From Planctomycetaceae bacterium (GTDB taxonomy: Bacteria > Planctomycetota > Phycisphaerae > Phycisphaerales > SM1A02): a DNA stretch of 5,751 nucleotides. Positions 5,551-5,751 of the stretch are shown here, piece by piece (position 1 is the stretch's first letter; each line of letters begins with the position of its first letter). Made by a program: the position numbers and the translations under genes. The stretch covers positions 1 through 5,751 of the forward strand of contig CANJIC010000139.1 in NCBI GenBank assembly GCA_947474205.1, given 5' to 3'. The notes beneath the pieces were generated by a model. It did not search any database and was not told the DNA's origin. It saw nothing but the letters and a program-made list of their open reading frames with translations.

Positions 5551-5751
5551 TTATTGACGCGCGCTTACAAACTCTTGACAAGAGTTTCTTGACAAGCCAT
5601 TCACACCAAATAAATCCCAAAAATCTTCTGGAAAAAAGGCAGTGAAATGCGAAAGCGCCTTTGCGGTGTCGTACAAGTGTGGCACGCGGAAATAAATCCG
5701 TGATTGCGTTCTGGAAATAGTTTCTGGGATCAATTTCAAAAACGGTTTGTC
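5551..5751 (-). CDS. Unidentified protein, C-terminal end on the minus strand, tail made of repeat sequence
   Basis: A minus-strand frame is open from the right edge to a stop at 5553-5551 (TAA on that strand), giving 67 residues with no internal stop. The upstream 50 or so residues look like ordinary protein, rich in aromatic and charged residues: PFLKLIPETISRTQSRIYF, RVPHLYDTAKALSHF, TAFFPEDFWDLFG. The last 15 or so (GLSRNSCQEFVSARQ) are translated from the CTTGACAAG array and look like a tacked-on tail. The true start must lie beyond the window; the TTG at 5739 is only the first possible start codon seen here. I recognise no family. The base composition is somewhat more AT-rich than the operon. 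It converges on the operon, with 165 bp between the two stops. It may be a real partial gene or a chance open frame. Confidence 0.45.
   Translation of the reverse strand, partial: DKPFLKLIPETISRTQSRIYFRVPHLYDTAKALSHFTAFFPEDFWDLFGVNGLSRNSCQEFVSARQ
5569..5587. terminator. 19-bp perfect palindrome, possible weak terminator-type hairpin
   Basis: AAACTCTTGACAAGAGTTT has 9-base arms around a central A. A 7-bp stem (AAACTCT with AGAGTTT) and a TGACA loop can form, followed on the plus strand by CTTGACAAG rather than a clean T-run. The stem is AT-rich and weak. The palindrome is directly visible; a termination role for the convergent transcripts is inference and uncertain. Confidence 0.3.

Larger units (their letters stand above)
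5396..5601. repeat. Cluster of CTTGACAAG palindromic repeats, partly 14-bp periodic
   Basis: Exact CTTGACAAG begins at 5396, 5410, 5467, 5538, 5574 and 5588, all with A at the centre on the plus strand. Variants are GTTGACAAG at 5421 and CGTGACAAG at 5481 and 5495, with a weaker GTTGAAAGG at 5507. The spacing is exactly 14 nt for 5396/5410, 5467/5481/5495 and 5574/5588. A larger block recurs: TTGACGCGCGCTT at 5437-5449 and again at 5554-5566, 117 nt apart, each followed after a short gap by CTTGACAAG. The nonamer is a palindrome around one base (CTTG-A-CAAG). I found no copy in the coding genes of the window. The cluster fills the gap between the operon and the convergent frame and invades the end of that frame. 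Its family is not known to me. Confidence 0.85.

Noticed and set aside
5396..5601. CRISPR array
   Set aside because: The repeated core is only 9 bp, spacing is irregular outside the 14-bp runs, and there are no unique spacers of normal length or cas genes.
5291..5620. 109-residue minus-strand frame through the repeat array
   Set aside because: It consists mainly of translated array (repeating LSR..CQE-type peptides) and overlaps the end of the last operon gene on the opposite strand.
5635..5662. Inverted repeat AAAGGC/GCCTTT with a 16-base loop as a terminator
   Set aside because: The stem is short, the loop long and no T-run follows; it sits inside the probable minus-strand coding frame.

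Overview
The window looks like a piece of a bacterial chromosome of moderate GC content, from a lineage I cannot name. Five complete genes and the tail of a sixth run head to tail on the plus strand. A short palindromic-repeat array follows, and then the 3' end of a convergent reading frame on the minus strand. From memory, the combination of a MutL-like ATPase, a barrel-sandwich protein and a DUF6754 membrane protein is typical of Chloroflexota and other mostly uncultivated phyla. That assignment is recall, not a search result.

Region 1 (1-1373) holds the last 65 codons of a protein related to the glutamate mutase accessory protein MutL/GlmL. It is followed by a 375-residue soluble protein with several lipoyl/biotin-like barrel-sandwich segments and a KOW-like C-terminal part. 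Region 2 (1395-5385) is a tight membrane-protein operon. Its four genes are a DUF6754 protein with a signal peptide, a repetitive linker and a cytoplasmic domain; a six-helix membrane protein; a protein with a large extracytoplasmic domain anchored at both ends; and a polytopic membrane protein with a Ser/Ala/Thr-rich linker. The last three junctions are a 3-nt gap, a GTGA overlap and an ATGA overlap, and the last two starts have clear Shine-Dalgarno sequences. The arrangement implies one transcript and one membrane complex. MutL and the barrel protein are the likely soluble partners. The biochemical function is not known to me, and no mutase subunit is visible in the window.

Region 3 (about 5396-5601) is a cluster of CTTGACAAG palindromes and variants, often spaced 14 nt apart, lying between the operon and the convergent frame. 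Two copies extend into longer perfect palindromes of 13 and 19 bp. The convergent minus-strand frame (5551-5751) runs off the window, and its last 15 or so codons are made of this repeat.

The main candidate for an undescribed system is the six-gene cassette. The repeat array is the second item of interest.
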